Of a stretch of 64,000 bases of DNA, positions 51,244-61,069 are shown one piece after another; position 1 is the stretch's first letter, and every line of letters begins with the position of its first letter. A program made the position numbers and the translations under genes. The notes under the pieces were generated by a model that searched no databases, had not been told where the DNA came from, and worked only from the letters and a program-made list of their open reading frames with translations. Origin of the DNA: Novipirellula galeiformis (lineage in GTDB: Bacteria > Planctomycetota > Planctomycetia > Pirellulales > Pirellulaceae); assembly GCF_007860095.1 (NCBI RefSeq), contig NZ_SJPT01000003.1:269764-333763 (forward strand). Reading direction: 5' to 3'.

Positions 51244-54051
51244 ATGGACCGTGAAGGAAGGGCAAGGAAGTCTTCTCTCCCAGCAGGCACATTCAAAGGA
51301 TTTGAAAGCCGCTGTTCTCAAACAAGCGTTTCGATAAACCGTTCCGTAAAAAGATACCTTTTCGTGCCCACGCCATCTTCCTCGAACCCGAATCCGCTTG
51401 CGGACGAGCAACCCACCTGTGCCGGGGATGGAGCTGGATCGTCGGGTAGTGGGGATGCGTTGATTGATTTTTCAGCCTCGGTGCTACAAGGCGACGGCAG
51501 CGCGGTTTCAGCGTTGGAGGTAGCATCGGTTTCGCAAGACTTGCCCGAACGACTCGGCGACTATGCCGTCAAGAGCATGCTCGGCAGCGGCGGGATGGGA
51601 CAAGTATATCTGGCGGAGCACGTTCGCATGCAGCGCACCGTCGCGTTGAAGATGTTGCCCGTGCAATTGATGCAGGATCAACGGGCGGTCGAGCGGTTCT
51701 ATGAAGAGATTCGTGCCGCCTCTCGCGTGTTGCATCCCAACATTGTCGCCGCATTTGATGCGGGCGAAGATCATGGCATCCATTATTTGGCGATGGAGTA
51801 CGTCGATGGCATGACGTTGACCAACATGGTCGCCACGCGCGGTCCCTTGGCGGTCGGTGAAGCGGCATCGATCATCCGGCAAGCGGCGATGGGGTTATTG
51901 CACGCGCATCGCGCGGGAATCATCCACCGGGATGTCAAACCCGGAAACATCATGCGTTCGCATGACGGCACGGTGAAAGTTCTCGACCTTGGTTTGGCGC
52001 GCATCAGCACCGCCGGACTTAGGACCCGGCGACACGCCACCTCCGAAGCACGCGGTTCGAATAGCGAGGCGGATGGGACAAACGCAGCCCGCCCATCCAA
52101 AGGACGCTTGGTCGGGACGCTCTCGTTCATGTCGCCCGAACAACTCGAAGACGCGGACGCGGCCGACTCGCGAAGTGACATCTACTCCCTCGGCGCGACG
52201 TTGTACTTTTTATTGACCGGCCAACCCCCGTTTACAGGTGAATATCTCGAACAAGTTTACGGGCATCGGCATGGCGAGATTCCGGACTTGATGCAAGTGC
52301 GTCGTGATGTCGACATGCAATTCGCGAATCTATTTCGCCGCATGATGGCGAAGACTCCTAGCGCGCGATACACCTCGTTAGACGAAGTGATCGAAGATCT
52401 CGGTGAATACGCCGACAAAGCCAACGAACCGCAATGGTTGGCCGAGTTTGCGCTGCGTCAACCGATCGGCGATGGATCCACGTTCGCCGGAGGATCGACA
52501 TCAGCTCAACTCGCCAACGTGCTCGCGTTCGACTTAGGCATGTTCTACGCCGCGGCTGCGGAAGCCTCTCCGTTGGGCGGTGTCAATTTGTTATCGGCCG
52601 GAGAAGATCAACGTCCCTTGTTGCGAATGTCCCTCGCCAGTGAAGGCCACCAATTGTTTTTTGGGGACCAGGCGATGAAGCGGAGAGCCACGCAGTCTAA
52701 AAATCTCGTCCATTGTTTGCACATGTACATCGGCAAACCTCTGGTCGAACGAGAAGTTTTGGGCCGTCAATGTCCTCCCGAAGTACTGCTCGCTCTGCTT
52801 CTGAAACGATTGTCTCGCAACGCATGGAAGCTGGCTGGAGCACCTGCGGCTGTCGCCATCACGGTCCCCTCCAGCTACGATCAACTTCATCGCCAAAGCA
52901 TCCTGCAAGCGGCTCAGATGGCCGGTCTGAAGTCCGTGCGACTGGTCGACCGCAGCATCGCCGCCGCCCAATCGCTATTGCTTCCCGACGCATCCGAGTC
53001 ACAGGCATCCGACCGCGACACGGTCCCCACCTCCGCTCTAGACACCTCGACGGATCAGCAGATTTTGTTCCTCGGTTTGACGGGCCAAGGAACCGAAGCG
53101 GCCGTGTTTCATCGTGATGCCAGCCGCATGAAACAGCTCTCCACGGCGGGACATTGGCATACCGGCACCTTGGCGTGGCTACAGCGACTCGTCGAGATGG
53201 CGGCCGCCGCGTTTCAAAACAATTTCCGTTTCGATGCACGAAAGTCGACGCAAGCCGTGCGACTGCAAATCGCCTGTGAAAGCGCCATGAATGCGTTAAT
53301 GATCATGCCCTCGGCAAAGATCACCGTGCAAATCAATGGCGTCAACCAATCCGTGATCTTGCAGCGGTCCGATTGGCTCGCCAAATGCGAAGACTTAATC
53401 GAGGGCGTGCGCCGCGCCGTCAAATCCGCTTGCCGTGACGCGGCGCTCTCACGCCGCCGCATTGACCGCATCGTTACCCTGGGCCCCTTGTTACGACTCA
53501 CCGAAGTTCGCGAAGCGGTGTTGCGAGGACTCAAGGACGATGTCGAAGTCCAAACCATTGATCGCACCGATGTGGCTCGCGGTGCGGCAGCTTGTTTGGC
53601 CAGCGAGTTGCCCGGACGCGGCAGTATCGCGATGCCTCCTCAATCCGTGACCACGCAAACGATTGGCATTCTGATCGAAGACACTCAAGGTCGCCGCCGG
53701 ATCATGCCCATCGTGCCCCGAGGGACCGCATTGCCCGCCCGAACGAATCGACGCTTGACCGTCGGAGATGCCCGCGAAACGATGGCCTTGTCCCTCGTCG
53801 AATCGTCCGGCATTCAACGCGAGGATTGGCACTCTCTCGGACGATACGACTTTGAAATCGACGACATCGCCGATGGCGAAGAGAGCCGAAATCGCATGAT
53901 TGGATTCGAAGTCAACGTCAACGGCATGCTGATCGTGCGCGCCCAAACGCCCGGGATGCCCGGCAGCACCAAATTGGCCCCCCTTCCCAAGCCCATGCTC
54001 AACGACGAGCAAGTCACCTCCTGGACTCGCTGGGTCGATAAATTCGATTGA
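51244..54051 (+). CDS. Ser/Thr protein kinase fused to Hsp70-like domain
   Basis: 935 residues from ATG at 51244; a GTG at 51364 would drop a 40-residue leader. Kinase (~106-390): GSGGMG (114-119), K136, HRDVKPGN (228-235), DLG (248-250, for DFG), SPEQ (297-300), with a ~30-residue insertion in the activation loop. From ~415 it follows Hsp70: NVLAFDLGMFYAAAAEASPL (phosphate-1 strand), IGKPLVEREVLGRQCP, AAVAITVPSSYDQLHRQSIL, QAAQMAGLKSVRLVDRSIAA, then a substrate-domain-like TQTIGILIEDTQGRRRIMPI and VPRGTALPARTNRR. The DLGTT and DLGGGT nucleotide motifs are degenerate (DLGMF; LGLTGQGTEA), so ATP hydrolysis by this half is doubtful. No membrane segment is seen. I infer a stress or unfolded-protein sensing kinase. 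Confidence 0.88.
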   Translation: MDREGRARKSSLPAGTFKGFESRCSQTSVSINRSVKRYLFVPTPSSSNPNPLADEQPTCAGDGAGSSGSGDALIDFSASVLQGDGSAVSALEVASVSQDLPERLGDYAVKSMLGSGGMGQVYLAEHVRMQRTVALKMLPVQLMQDQRAVERFYEEIRAASRVLHPNIVAAFDAGEDHGIHYLAMEYVDGMTLTNMVATRGPLAVGEAASIIRQAAMGLLHAHRAGIIHRDVKPGNIMRSHDGTVKVLDLGLARISTAGLRTRRHATSEARGSNSEADGTNAARPSKGRLVGTLSFMSPEQLEDADAADSRSDIYSLGATLYFLLTGQPPFTGEYLEQVYGHRHGEIPDLMQVRRDVDMQFANLFRRMMAKTPSARYTSLDEVIEDLGEYADKANEPQWLAEFALRQPIGDGSTFAGGSTSAQLANVLAFDLGMFYAAAAEASPLGGVNLLSAGEDQRPLLRMSLASEGHQLFFGDQAMKRRATQSKNLVHCLHMYIGKPLVEREVLGRQCPPEVLLALLLKRLSRNAWKLAGAPAAVAITVPSSYDQLHRQSILQAAQMAGLKSVRLVDRSIAAAQSLLLPDASESQASDRDTVPTSALDTSTDQQILFLGLTGQGTEAAVFHRDASRMKQLSTAGHWHTGTLAWLQRLVEMAAAAFQNNFRFDARKSTQAVRLQIACESAMNALMIMPSAKITVQINGVNQSVILQRSDWLAKCEDLIEGVRRAVKSACRDAALSRRRIDRIVTLGPLLRLTEVREAVLRGLKDDVEVQTIDRTDVARGAAACLASELPGRGSIAMPPQSVTTQTIGILIEDTQGRRRIMPIVPRGTALPARTNRRLTVGDARETMALSLVESSGIQREDWHSLGRYDFEIDDIADGEESRNRMIGFEVNVNGMLIVRAQTPGMPGSTKLAPLPKPMLNDEQVTSWTRWVDKFD

Positions 54052-54487
54052 TCCAGGCTGACGAGCCAATGGGCAACCAGCATGTATGATTTTCAATCGT
54101 CGGGGCGTCCTTCAATCAATAGCCCCCCATGAATCGACGACGCGCTTCCACCGTAGTCCATCACGCCCCTCCATCTTGCCGGCGGGTCACTTCGATGTGA
54201 AATCCCCCCGCTGCGCGACGTCACTTTGACTACCGCTATGTACTCAATTTGAGTAACACTGCAGGCAATCCGCTCGATTGAAATTCAAATCCGATTGCAA
54301 ATAACGCTAACCAAATTTACCTAAACCGTTTACTTGCAGACACTTACGACGCGACAATCGACAGAAAGTTTAAACTTGGTTTCACGATCAAGTTTCATGG
54401 CACGAACGTAGCACTAGCAATGGAGATGAGAATCTAAGCCGAGAAGTTTGTCTTAGGAAAAATACAAGACTGAGGAGTTTGAAGAAG
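54052..54487. other. Intergenic region with a small palindrome
   Basis: 436 bases with no gene. TACTCAA-T-TTGAGTA at 54241-54255 is a perfect 7-bp inverted repeat and a candidate operator for the small secreted gene downstream. I see nothing else. Confidence 0.4.
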
Positions 54488-54862
54488 ATGTTAGCAATCA
54501 AAAAATGGATCGCGATTCCCGCAATCGCCGCATGCTTGGCCTTCACAGCGGACACCTCGACGGCTGAAGCTGGCAACGGCCACCTACGTTTAGGTGGACT
54601 GCATATCTCGGTAGGAGGCGGCCACCACGGTTATCACCGCGGGCATCACCATGGCTACCATAGCAGCTATACGCCTCGATACCGTAGCTCGTATCGCAGC
54701 GGTTATGGAGGTTATGGCCATTATGGGCACGGGTATCGCGGAAGCTACCACGACACCAGTCATTACGATTGGCATCCGACGCAAGTGATTCGCCATGGCA
54801 ATCACTGGGACATTCAACCAGGGCACTACGATTACCATCGCTCAGGGCACTGGCATCACTAA
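54488..54862 (+). CDS. Small secreted His/Gly/Tyr-rich protein
   Basis: 124 residues from ATG at 54488 (GAGGAG about 10 bases upstream; a TTG three codons earlier is possible). Signal peptide MLAIKKWIAIPAIAACLAFT, then ADTSTAEA. The mature part is dominated by His, Gly, Tyr, Arg and Ser (GGGHHGYHRGHHHGYHSSYT), ending in HWDIQPGHYDYHRSGHWHH. Such composition suggests metal binding or an extracellular matrix role, but no family is recognised. A good terminator follows, so it is a single-gene unit. Confidence 0.8.
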   Translation: MLAIKKWIAIPAIAACLAFTADTSTAEAGNGHLRLGGLHISVGGGHHGYHRGHHHGYHSSYTPRYRSSYRSGYGGYGHYGHGYRGSYHDTSHYDWHPTQVIRHGNHWDIQPGHYDYHRSGHWHH

Positions 54863-54897
54863 CGCGAACGGGTGATGGGAGTTGCAGAAGGCAAAAA

Positions 54898-54922
54898 AAA
54901 CGGCACGCGATGCGTGCCGTTT
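54898..54922. terminator. Terminator-like hairpin, usable both ways
   Basis: aaacggcacgc-gat-gcgtgccgttt is a perfect 11-bp stem, preceded by a run of As and ending in Ts. It lies 35 bases after the small secreted gene and faces the convergent gene at 55065. Confidence 0.85.
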
Positions 54923-55064
54923 GCGTTTATTCGTTGTTTCCGAGAAACTGTTCGTTGTTTCCGAGAGCCCGAGTCGTTACGAAACCCTCGGCCAACGTCT
55001 CGTGGCACCCAGCGTCTCGTGGCACTAGGCTAGCGTCTTGCGAAAAGACGGCTTAGCTCGATGC

Positions 55065-55442
55065 TTACCAAGGTCCGCGGACGTAATAAACTCCGAATTG
55101 GTCGGTGTGACTTGGCCAATTAGGGGTGGCATGAAAGCGACCGCGCCGCGCGGCCCCAGGGGAATTTGCACTGCGTCCAAATTGATGATGGACGGGATGC
55201 ATCAAGTTTTGGCTGACGCCCCACGACAACGATTGCCGCATGGAAACGGTGGGCGGTACAACAAGTGCCGTAGGTTGGCCGTAACTTTGATGGTAGTACG
55301 GACCATGCCAAGGACGATCCATTGCGTAGTTATGGTTCCAAACCTGAGTCACGGCGTAGGGATCGGTCGCGGCCGCTTCGTTTTGCATCAAGCCACCGAG
55401 CGTCGCGATCAAACCCGCAGCAAGGACGATTCGTCGAATCAT
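55065..55442 (-). CDS. Small secreted hypothetical protein
   Basis: 125 residues with a signal peptide (MIRRIVLAAGLIATLGGLMQ, then NEAAA). The mature part is rich in Tyr, His, Trp and Pro (HGPYYHQSYGQPTALVVPPT) and ends in FGVYYVRGPW. Its PTALVVPPT stretch recurs, as far as I recall, in planctomycete small secreted proteins of unknown role. No cysteines, so no disulfides. It is 97 bases from the next gene on the same strand, which is also secreted, so the two may be co-transcribed. Confidence 0.75.
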   Translation of the reverse strand: MIRRIVLAAGLIATLGGLMQNEAAATDPYAVTQVWNHNYAMDRPWHGPYYHQSYGQPTALVVPPTVSMRQSLSWGVSQNLMHPVHHQFGRSANSPGAARRGRFHATPNWPSHTDQFGVYYVRGPW

Positions 55443-55539
55443 AGTTATTTCCGAAAGAAGAGGAGAGGCATCGTCGGGCTGGCCTTCAGGAAGTCAGCTG
55501 GCCAAGTGAACGGGCTTGCGACGACGTTGGGTTCAATCG

Positions 55540-56079
55540 TTAGCGAGGAATTCGCAAGTAATTCCAATACACGTTGCTGGCAGCTTGCTTTACGGGCGGG
55601 TACCAATAGGTTGCTCGCGTGCGGTTCATTCCTCGACCATTGTCATAATAGTTGTGGAAACGATCCTTATGAGCGTAAAGCATCTCTTGAGGGTAAAATG
55701 GTTGATACGTGTAGAACGTATGCCCTACGTTCGGCGGAACCGGAACGGGTGACAAATACATTTGGGCGTTGGCTCGGTTAGCGTTGCCCTGGGTGTAATT
55801 GTTGTAGAACAGATCGGGACGGCCGTAACCTCGTTGGATCGCTGCGGCGTTGTAGTCGTCCCCGATCACCCCTTCTTCACTCGAGGGCAGATCACCGACG
55901 TGGCTTGACGCTCCACCGACGACTTCGTCACGGACGACTTGGGAGCGAATGATCCGTTCGCCTTGTCCAAAACGCTGGATGCCTTGGCCGAAGCGTTGGG
56001 CGGAAGCCGACTGAGTCATAACCGCCACCATCGCTAGCGAAGCCATGGTTACGATTCCGAGCTTGGTTTGACGTTTCAT
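55540..56079 (-). CDS. Secreted Tyr/Asn-rich hypothetical protein
   Basis: 179 residues with a signal peptide (MKRQTKLGIVTMASLAMVAV, then MTQSASA). The early mature part repeats RFGQG (RFGQGIQRFGQGERIIRSQV), followed by an acidic segment and a Tyr/Pro/Asn-rich C-terminal half (VPVPPNVGHTFYTYQPFYPQ). No known motif. It is upstream of the smaller secreted gene on the same strand and divergent from the topoisomerase genes. Real gene by signal peptide, ribosome-binding site (AGGA) and context. Confidence 0.78.
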   Translation of the reverse strand: MKRQTKLGIVTMASLAMVAVMTQSASAQRFGQGIQRFGQGERIIRSQVVRDEVVGGASSHVGDLPSSEEGVIGDDYNAAAIQRGYGRPDLFYNNYTQGNANRANAQMYLSPVPVPPNVGHTFYTYQPFYPQEMLYAHKDRFHNYYDNGRGMNRTRATYWYPPVKQAASNVYWNYLRIPR

Positions 56080-56502
56080 CCTGCGGTTCCTCCGACGAAC
56101 CCGATCTAATTTTCACGAACTTGACCCTGCACGCACTCGGCGATGCAAATGGGGGGGGCGGCAAACAGCACGCATCTGTCAAAACCGACCTACGTCATTG
56201 TAATTCGACTCAAACCCTCCATCTTCGTGATCTTTTGCAATCCCCCCCACCCAGCTCTACGCGATCAGCGGTTCCGCTGCGATGGCTTCGATCGCTATAA
56301 CCCCACTCCATGAGTGGAAACTCTCAATATTGCCCTATCGAGCTAATCTGCTGTAAAGCGTACAAATTACGCAGGTTGAAAGCGGCAGATGGCCGAAACA
56401 GAAGCAAGGATCGATCTTCACGATGGCCCACCATCGCCATTGGCAGCGAAGTTCACCTTGAATCTCTCCCCCCTCAAGACAGAACAAATAGGACGTTAAG
56501 GC
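56080..56502. other. Intergenic region before the topoisomerase genes
   Basis: 423 bases between divergent genes, with no supported frame. It contains C-runs and the promoters of both neighbours. I see no origin-like repeats or DnaA boxes, although gyrase genes can lie near origins. Confidence 0.4.
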
Positions 56503-58968
56503 GTGGCCAAACGGCAAAAACGAAATTCATCCTCGGGACCGAACTCTTCCAGATCATCAAAAAACAATGGTTCGTCAAAGGGATCGCTGTTGGATGCGGT
56601 TGATGACCAACTGCTGATGAGCATTCCGCTGCGCCAAGCTGCTCAATCCCGGTACCTGAACTATTCGCTATCGGTGATCACCAGCCGGGCATTGCCGGAT
56701 GTGCGTGATGGGCTGAAACCGGTCCAGCGACGAATTTTGTACACGATGAACCAACAAGGTCTCAACGCGACCGCCAAGCACCGTAAATGTGCCAAGGTCG
56801 TGGGGGACGTGATGGGTAATTATCACCCCCACGGTGACAGTTCGATTTATGAAGCCCTGGTGCGGATGGCTCAAGCGTTTTCGCTGCGGATGCCGCTGAT
56901 CGATGGCAGCGGAAACTTCGGTAGCGTTGACGGCGACAATGCCGCTGCGATGCGTTACACCGAATGTCGCATGACCCCGATCGCTGCGGAGGTGCTCTCG
57001 GACTTGGCCACTCGCACGGTCGCGTTCAAGCCGAACTACGATGGCAGCCGCGAAGAACCGGTCGTATTGCCCAGTCGTGTACCGAACTTGTTGGTCAACG
57101 GGGCGACGGGGATCGCGGTCGGAATGGCGACCAACATCCCCCCCCACAACCTGAAAGAGGTTTGCCAAGCGTTACTCAAATTGCTGCGTGATCCCGAAAT
57201 CAGGGACTACCAACTCGTTGCCAACGACGCCGTTCAAGGCCCCGATTTTCCGACCGGGGGCCAGATCATCAACACAAAGGAAGAGTTGCGTGAGATCTAC
57301 AGCAGCGGGCAAGGCACGATCAAGCTTCGTGGCACGGCGGAGCTGAATACGAAGACCAAAGGCAGCCCGGTACTCCAAATCTCTTCGATTCCCTTTGGGG
57401 TCAATAAGTCGTCGTTGGTCGAGCGGATCAACGAACTCGTGTACACCGGCAAGCTGCCCCTTGTCATCGAAGCCCGCGACCTTTCGACCGACGAAATCCG
57501 CATCGATTTGATGTTGAAGAAAGGGGCCGACGAAAACATGGTGCTGGCGTATCTGTACCGCCACACGGATTTCCAAAAGAACTTTAACGTCAACATGACC
57601 TGTTTGGTTCCGACCGAAAACCCAGAGGTCGGTGCCCCCAATCGGTTGGGATTAAAGGAAGTGCTTTGGCACTTCTTGCACTTTCGGCTCCAAGTGTTAA
57701 CCAAACGTCTTGAAAATGAACTCGCCGCACTGCTGCGTCGCATTCATATTCTTGAGGGGTATGCGCTGATCTTTGACGCCTTGGATGAAATCATTCGCAT
57801 CATCCGCAAGTCTGAAGGCAAAGCCGATGCCGCGACGAAAATCATGAAACGATTCCCAGCGGAAAAGGGGGGGCTAGACGAAGAGCAAACCGATGCGATT
57901 TTAGAACTGAAACTGTATCGTTTGGCGAGGCTCGAGATCAACATGATCATGGATGAGTTGAAGGACAAACGAAAACGCGCCAACGAGATTAAAAAGCTGT
58001 TGGACGAAGATTCCGAAGACAATTATCAATCGGGGCGTTGGACGATCGTACGAACGGAAATCGAATCGTTGATCGAGGCCTACAACAAAGATCCCTTTGC
58101 AAAACGCCAATCGGTCATCAACACGGTCGCCGAAGAACCGGAGTACACGCCCGAAGACTTTATCGTCGCCGAGGATTGCCACGTCATGGTGACCAAAGAC
58201 GGTTGGGTGAAACGGCAAAAATTGATCGCCGACCCCAGCAAGAGCCGGGTCCGTCAGGGCGATGAAGTACTCACCTGCGTGTCGGGAAACACCGTCGCCG
58301 CGATCGGCTTCTTCTCATCTCTAGGGGTTTGCTACACCACTCGGATGATCGACATTCCCGCCTCAACCGGTTTCGGTGAACCGATCCAAAAATTGTTTAA
58401 ACTCAAAGACGGCGAGCGGATCATCGCCGCGATCTCGTTTGACAACCGAGTGATTGGTGAGATCAAAGAGAACCCGAAAACCCCCGATCTGTGTCCTCCG
58501 ACGCACGCCTTGGCGGCAACTTCGAACGGCTTCGCACTCCGCTTTGGTTTGGCGAATTTTGCCGAACCCTCCACGCGTTCCGGGCGGCGTTATGCTCGGG
58601 TCGCCCCCGGCGCGTCGGTCATCGACGTGGTCACCATTCACGGCAGCGAAGTCATTTTGGCCGTTTCAGAAAACTGTCGTGCGATGGTCTGTGCTGCCGA
58701 AGAAGTGAATTACTTATCCGGCGCGGGCAAAGGCGTGACGTTAATCCGGCTCACCGAGAACGATCGTTTGTTGGGCTTCAAAGCCTCCGTCGGTGATCGC
58801 GACCTGATGACCGTCCAAACCAATCGGGGAGCGAAAAAGACGATTTCAACAGCCAAGTACCGCGTCACCGCACGCGGCGGTCGTGGTACCGAAATCCAAA
58901 AGAATGGCAAGATCTCCGAGATCGTGACTCCTCCACCTGCTGCACCTGAAACGTTCGACGAAAACTGA
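56503..58968 (+). CDS. Type IIA topoisomerase subunit A (gyrase A or ParC)
   Basis: 821 residues from a GTG. The enzyme cuts and passes double-stranded DNA with the B subunit that follows 2 bases later. Breakage-reunion domain: [18 protein letters not shown] (63-80), [17 protein letters not shown] (108-124), and the DNA-linking tyrosine Y152 in [10 protein letters not shown]. The N-terminal 30 residues are a Ser/Lys/Asn-rich extension. The C-terminal beta-pinwheel is present from ~525. A GyrA-box-like RGGRG occurs at 791-795, but at the far end, not at the start of the pinwheel, so gyrase or topoisomerase IV cannot be decided from sequence alone. Confidence 0.9.
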   Translation: MAKRQKRNSSSGPNSSRSSKNNGSSKGSLLDAVDDQLLMSIPLRQAAQSRYLNYSLSVITSRALPDVRDGLKPVQRRILYTMNQQGLNATAKHRKCAKVVGDVMGNYHPHGDSSIYEALVRMAQAFSLRMPLIDGSGNFGSVDGDNAAAMRYTECRMTPIAAEVLSDLATRTVAFKPNYDGSREEPVVLPSRVPNLLVNGATGIAVGMATNIPPHNLKEVCQALLKLLRDPEIRDYQLVANDAVQGPDFPTGGQIINTKEELREIYSSGQGTIKLRGTAELNTKTKGSPVLQISSIPFGVNKSSLVERINELVYTGKLPLVIEARDLSTDEIRIDLMLKKGADENMVLAYLYRHTDFQKNFNVNMTCLVPTENPEVGAPNRLGLKEVLWHFLHFRLQVLTKRLENELAALLRRIHILEGYALIFDALDEIIRIIRKSEGKADAATKIMKRFPAEKGGLDEEQTDAILELKLYRLARLEINMIMDELKDKRKRANEIKKLLDEDSEDNYQSGRWTIVRTEIESLIEAYNKDPFAKRQSVINTVAEEPEYTPEDFIVAEDCHVMVTKDGWVKRQKLIADPSKSRVRQGDEVLTCVSGNTVAAIGFFSSLGVCYTTRMIDIPASTGFGEPIQKLFKLKDGERIIAAISFDNRVIGEIKENPKTPDLCPPTHALAATSNGFALRFGLANFAEPSTRSGRRYARVAPGASVIDVVTIHGSEVILAVSENCRAMVCAAEEVNYLSGAGKGVTLIRLTENDRLLGFKASVGDRDLMTVQTNRGAKKTISTAKYRVTARGGRGTEIQKNGKISEIVTPPPAAPETFDEN

Positions 58969-58970
58969 AT

Positions 58971-60884
58971 ATGAGTACTGCGACAAAAACTTACAGTGCG
59001 AAAGATATCGTTGCCCTCGAAGGTCTCGATCCTGTTCGCAAACGCCCCGGCATGTACATCGGCGGCGTGGGAATGGCCGGACTTCACCATTTGATTTGGG
59101 AAGTCGTGGACAACTCCGTTGACGAAGCGATGAACGGTCACGCCACCGAGATTACCGTCACGCTGCACAAAGACGGCTCGAGTATCACGGTCAGCGACAA
59201 CGGCCGTGGGATCCCGGTCGACAAGCATCCCAAAACGAAAAAACCGGCACTCGAAATGGTGCTGACGGTACTGCACGCCGGTGGAAAATTCGATGGCGGC
59301 AACTACAAAACCGCGGGCGGTTTGCACGGCGTGGGGGCTTCGGTCGTCAACGCCTTGTCCAAAGAACTCACCGCCGTGGTGCGGCGTGATGGCGCTCAAT
59401 ACCGCATGATGTTTGAGCGCGGGATCGCGAAAACGAAGCTGCAAAAATTGAAGGGAGCTGTTCGCGGCACCGGTACCACGATCACCTTCCATCCCGACCC
59501 AACGATTTTTCCCAAGATCGATTTCGATAGCGAAACGATTCGTACTCGCTTGGAAACGGTGAGCTTTCTGCATCGGGGGGTGAAAGTCACCTATATCGAT
59601 GAGTCGGCCAACACCAAGGTCACGTACCTGCATGAACAAGGGATCGTCGATTATCTCGCCAAGGTGCTCAAAGATCGCTCGGCACGACCGATCCATGACA
59701 CCCCGTTCACGCTGCGAAAGGACGATGATATTCGCATGGAGCTGACGCTGCAGTGGACGGAATCGACCGACGAACATGTCCGCAGCTACGTCAACGGCAT
59801 TCCCACCGGCAGTGGCGGCACCCACGAAAACGGTTTCCGCAGTGGGCTCAATAAAGCGGTCCGCAATTACATCGACACGCATAGCTTGACCCCGCGTGGC
59901 GTGAAGATTTCTCACGAAGACATTCGCGAAGGCATGGTCGCGATTCTTTCGATCTTCATTGCCGAACCACAATTTCAAGGACAAACCAAAGATCGGCTCA
60001 ACAACGCCGAAGTCCAACCGTTGGTCGAAGCCTCCACACGTCCGGCGCTCGAGCAATGGATGAATAACAATCGCTCGTTGGCCGATTCGGTGATCGCCCG
60101 GATCATCGCGGCCGCGCGAGCGCGTGCGGCCTCCCGCGCCGCGTCCGATGCGGTCTCGCGAAAAGGGGGCGCCAAGCGAACCATGCTCCCCGGAAAACTG
60201 AGCGATTGCTTGGCTAACGGCAAATCAAATTCCGAACTGTTTATCGTCGAAGGCGACTCCGCAGGCGGCAGTGCGAAACAGGGGCGAGACCGAAACAACC
60301 AAGCGATCCTGCCGCTGCGAGGAAAGGTGCTCAACACCGAGAGTGCGACGCTAAAGAAGATCATCGAGAACAAAGAAATCCAAGACATGATTGCGTCGCT
60401 TGGATGTGGCATCGGACCGAACATCAACCTGTCAACGCTCCGCTACCAAAAGATTATCTTGCTCGCCGATGCGGACTCCGATGGACATCACATCACGACG
60501 CTGCTGTTGACGTTCTTTTATCGACATATGCCCGCCTTGATTGCCGACGGCCATCTATTCATTGCCGTCCCCCCGCTGTACCGAATCGATATCGGCAAAC
60601 AGACCTATTGGGCCAATGACGAAGAACATCGTGAACAAATTTTGGCCGAGCATGGCAAACGAGCGAAGCCGGAGATCACGCGTTTCAAAGGACTCGGCGA
60701 GATGATGCCCAAGGTGCTCTGGGAAACAACCTTGAATCCCAAGACGCGGCGTTTGTTAAAGGTCGAAGTCGACGATCATTTGGAAACCGATCGTGTGATT
60801 AGCGATTTGATGGGGCGTGATGCGTCGGCCCGTTTCCGCTTTATTATGGAACGAGCCGAAGACGCCGAAGAAATTGACGTCTAA
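58971..60884 (+). CDS. Type IIA topoisomerase subunit B (gyrase B or ParE)
   Basis: 637 residues, matching the short ParE/GyrB type. GHKL ATPase: EVVDNSVDEAMNGHA, DNGRGIPVDKHPKTKKPALE, and GLHGVGASVVNALS. Toprim: EGDSAGGSAKQGRDR (427 on) and DADSDGHHI (500-508). The C-terminal part has RFKGLGEMMPKVLWETTLNP, conserved in both subfamilies. GTG/ATG start overlaps nothing; it starts 2 bases after the A subunit, so they form one operon. Alanine-rich stretch AAARARAASRAASDAVSRKG (381 on) is a family feature with basic residues. Gyrase or topoisomerase IV remains open. Confidence 0.92.
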   Translation: MSTATKTYSAKDIVALEGLDPVRKRPGMYIGGVGMAGLHHLIWEVVDNSVDEAMNGHATEITVTLHKDGSSITVSDNGRGIPVDKHPKTKKPALEMVLTVLHAGGKFDGGNYKTAGGLHGVGASVVNALSKELTAVVRRDGAQYRMMFERGIAKTKLQKLKGAVRGTGTTITFHPDPTIFPKIDFDSETIRTRLETVSFLHRGVKVTYIDESANTKVTYLHEQGIVDYLAKVLKDRSARPIHDTPFTLRKDDDIRMELTLQWTESTDEHVRSYVNGIPTGSGGTHENGFRSGLNKAVRNYIDTHSLTPRGVKISHEDIREGMVAILSIFIAEPQFQGQTKDRLNNAEVQPLVEASTRPALEQWMNNNRSLADSVIARIIAAARARAASRAASDAVSRKGGAKRTMLPGKLSDCLANGKSNSELFIVEGDSAGGSAKQGRDRNNQAILPLRGKVLNTESATLKKIIENKEIQDMIASLGCGIGPNINLSTLRYQKIILLADADSDGHHITTLLLTFFYRHMPALIADGHLFIAVPPLYRIDIGKQTYWANDEEHREQILAEHGKRAKPEITRFKGLGEMMPKVLWETTLNPKTRRLLKVEVDDHLETDRVISDLMGRDASARFRFIMERAEDAEEIDV

Positions 60885-60943
60885 TCCGACACCGGACCTG
60901 GGGCGCCGCCAGCGATGCGAAGCCAACAACACGCCGCACTCGA

Positions 60944-61069
60944 GCATTTTTAATTTCGATGTAGCGATGGCGTCAAACGGATGTCGCGACGGCGCCAGCC
61001 GGTGGACCGCGTTCTCGCGAACGCTGCTACGGCTTGGCCCCCCACGTCATTCGTCAAATGGCACTAGCG
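60944..61069. repeat. Dispersed ~100-bp element, copy E (with insertion)
   Basis: It starts gcatttttaatttcgatgta and ends caaatggcactagc. An extra ~30 bases (cgtcaaacggatgtcgcgac) interrupt the core. The right end overlaps the aroB stop codon by 6 bases. It lies between convergent genes. Confidence 0.8.

Noticed and set aside
56080-56502. Replication origin next to gyrase genes
   Set aside because: No DnaA-box cluster or AT-rich repeat is visible, and dnaA and dnaN are not nearby.
58710-60056. 448-residue minus-strand frame opposite the topoisomerase genes
   Set aside because: It crosses two well-supported plus-strand genes and has no protein family resemblance.
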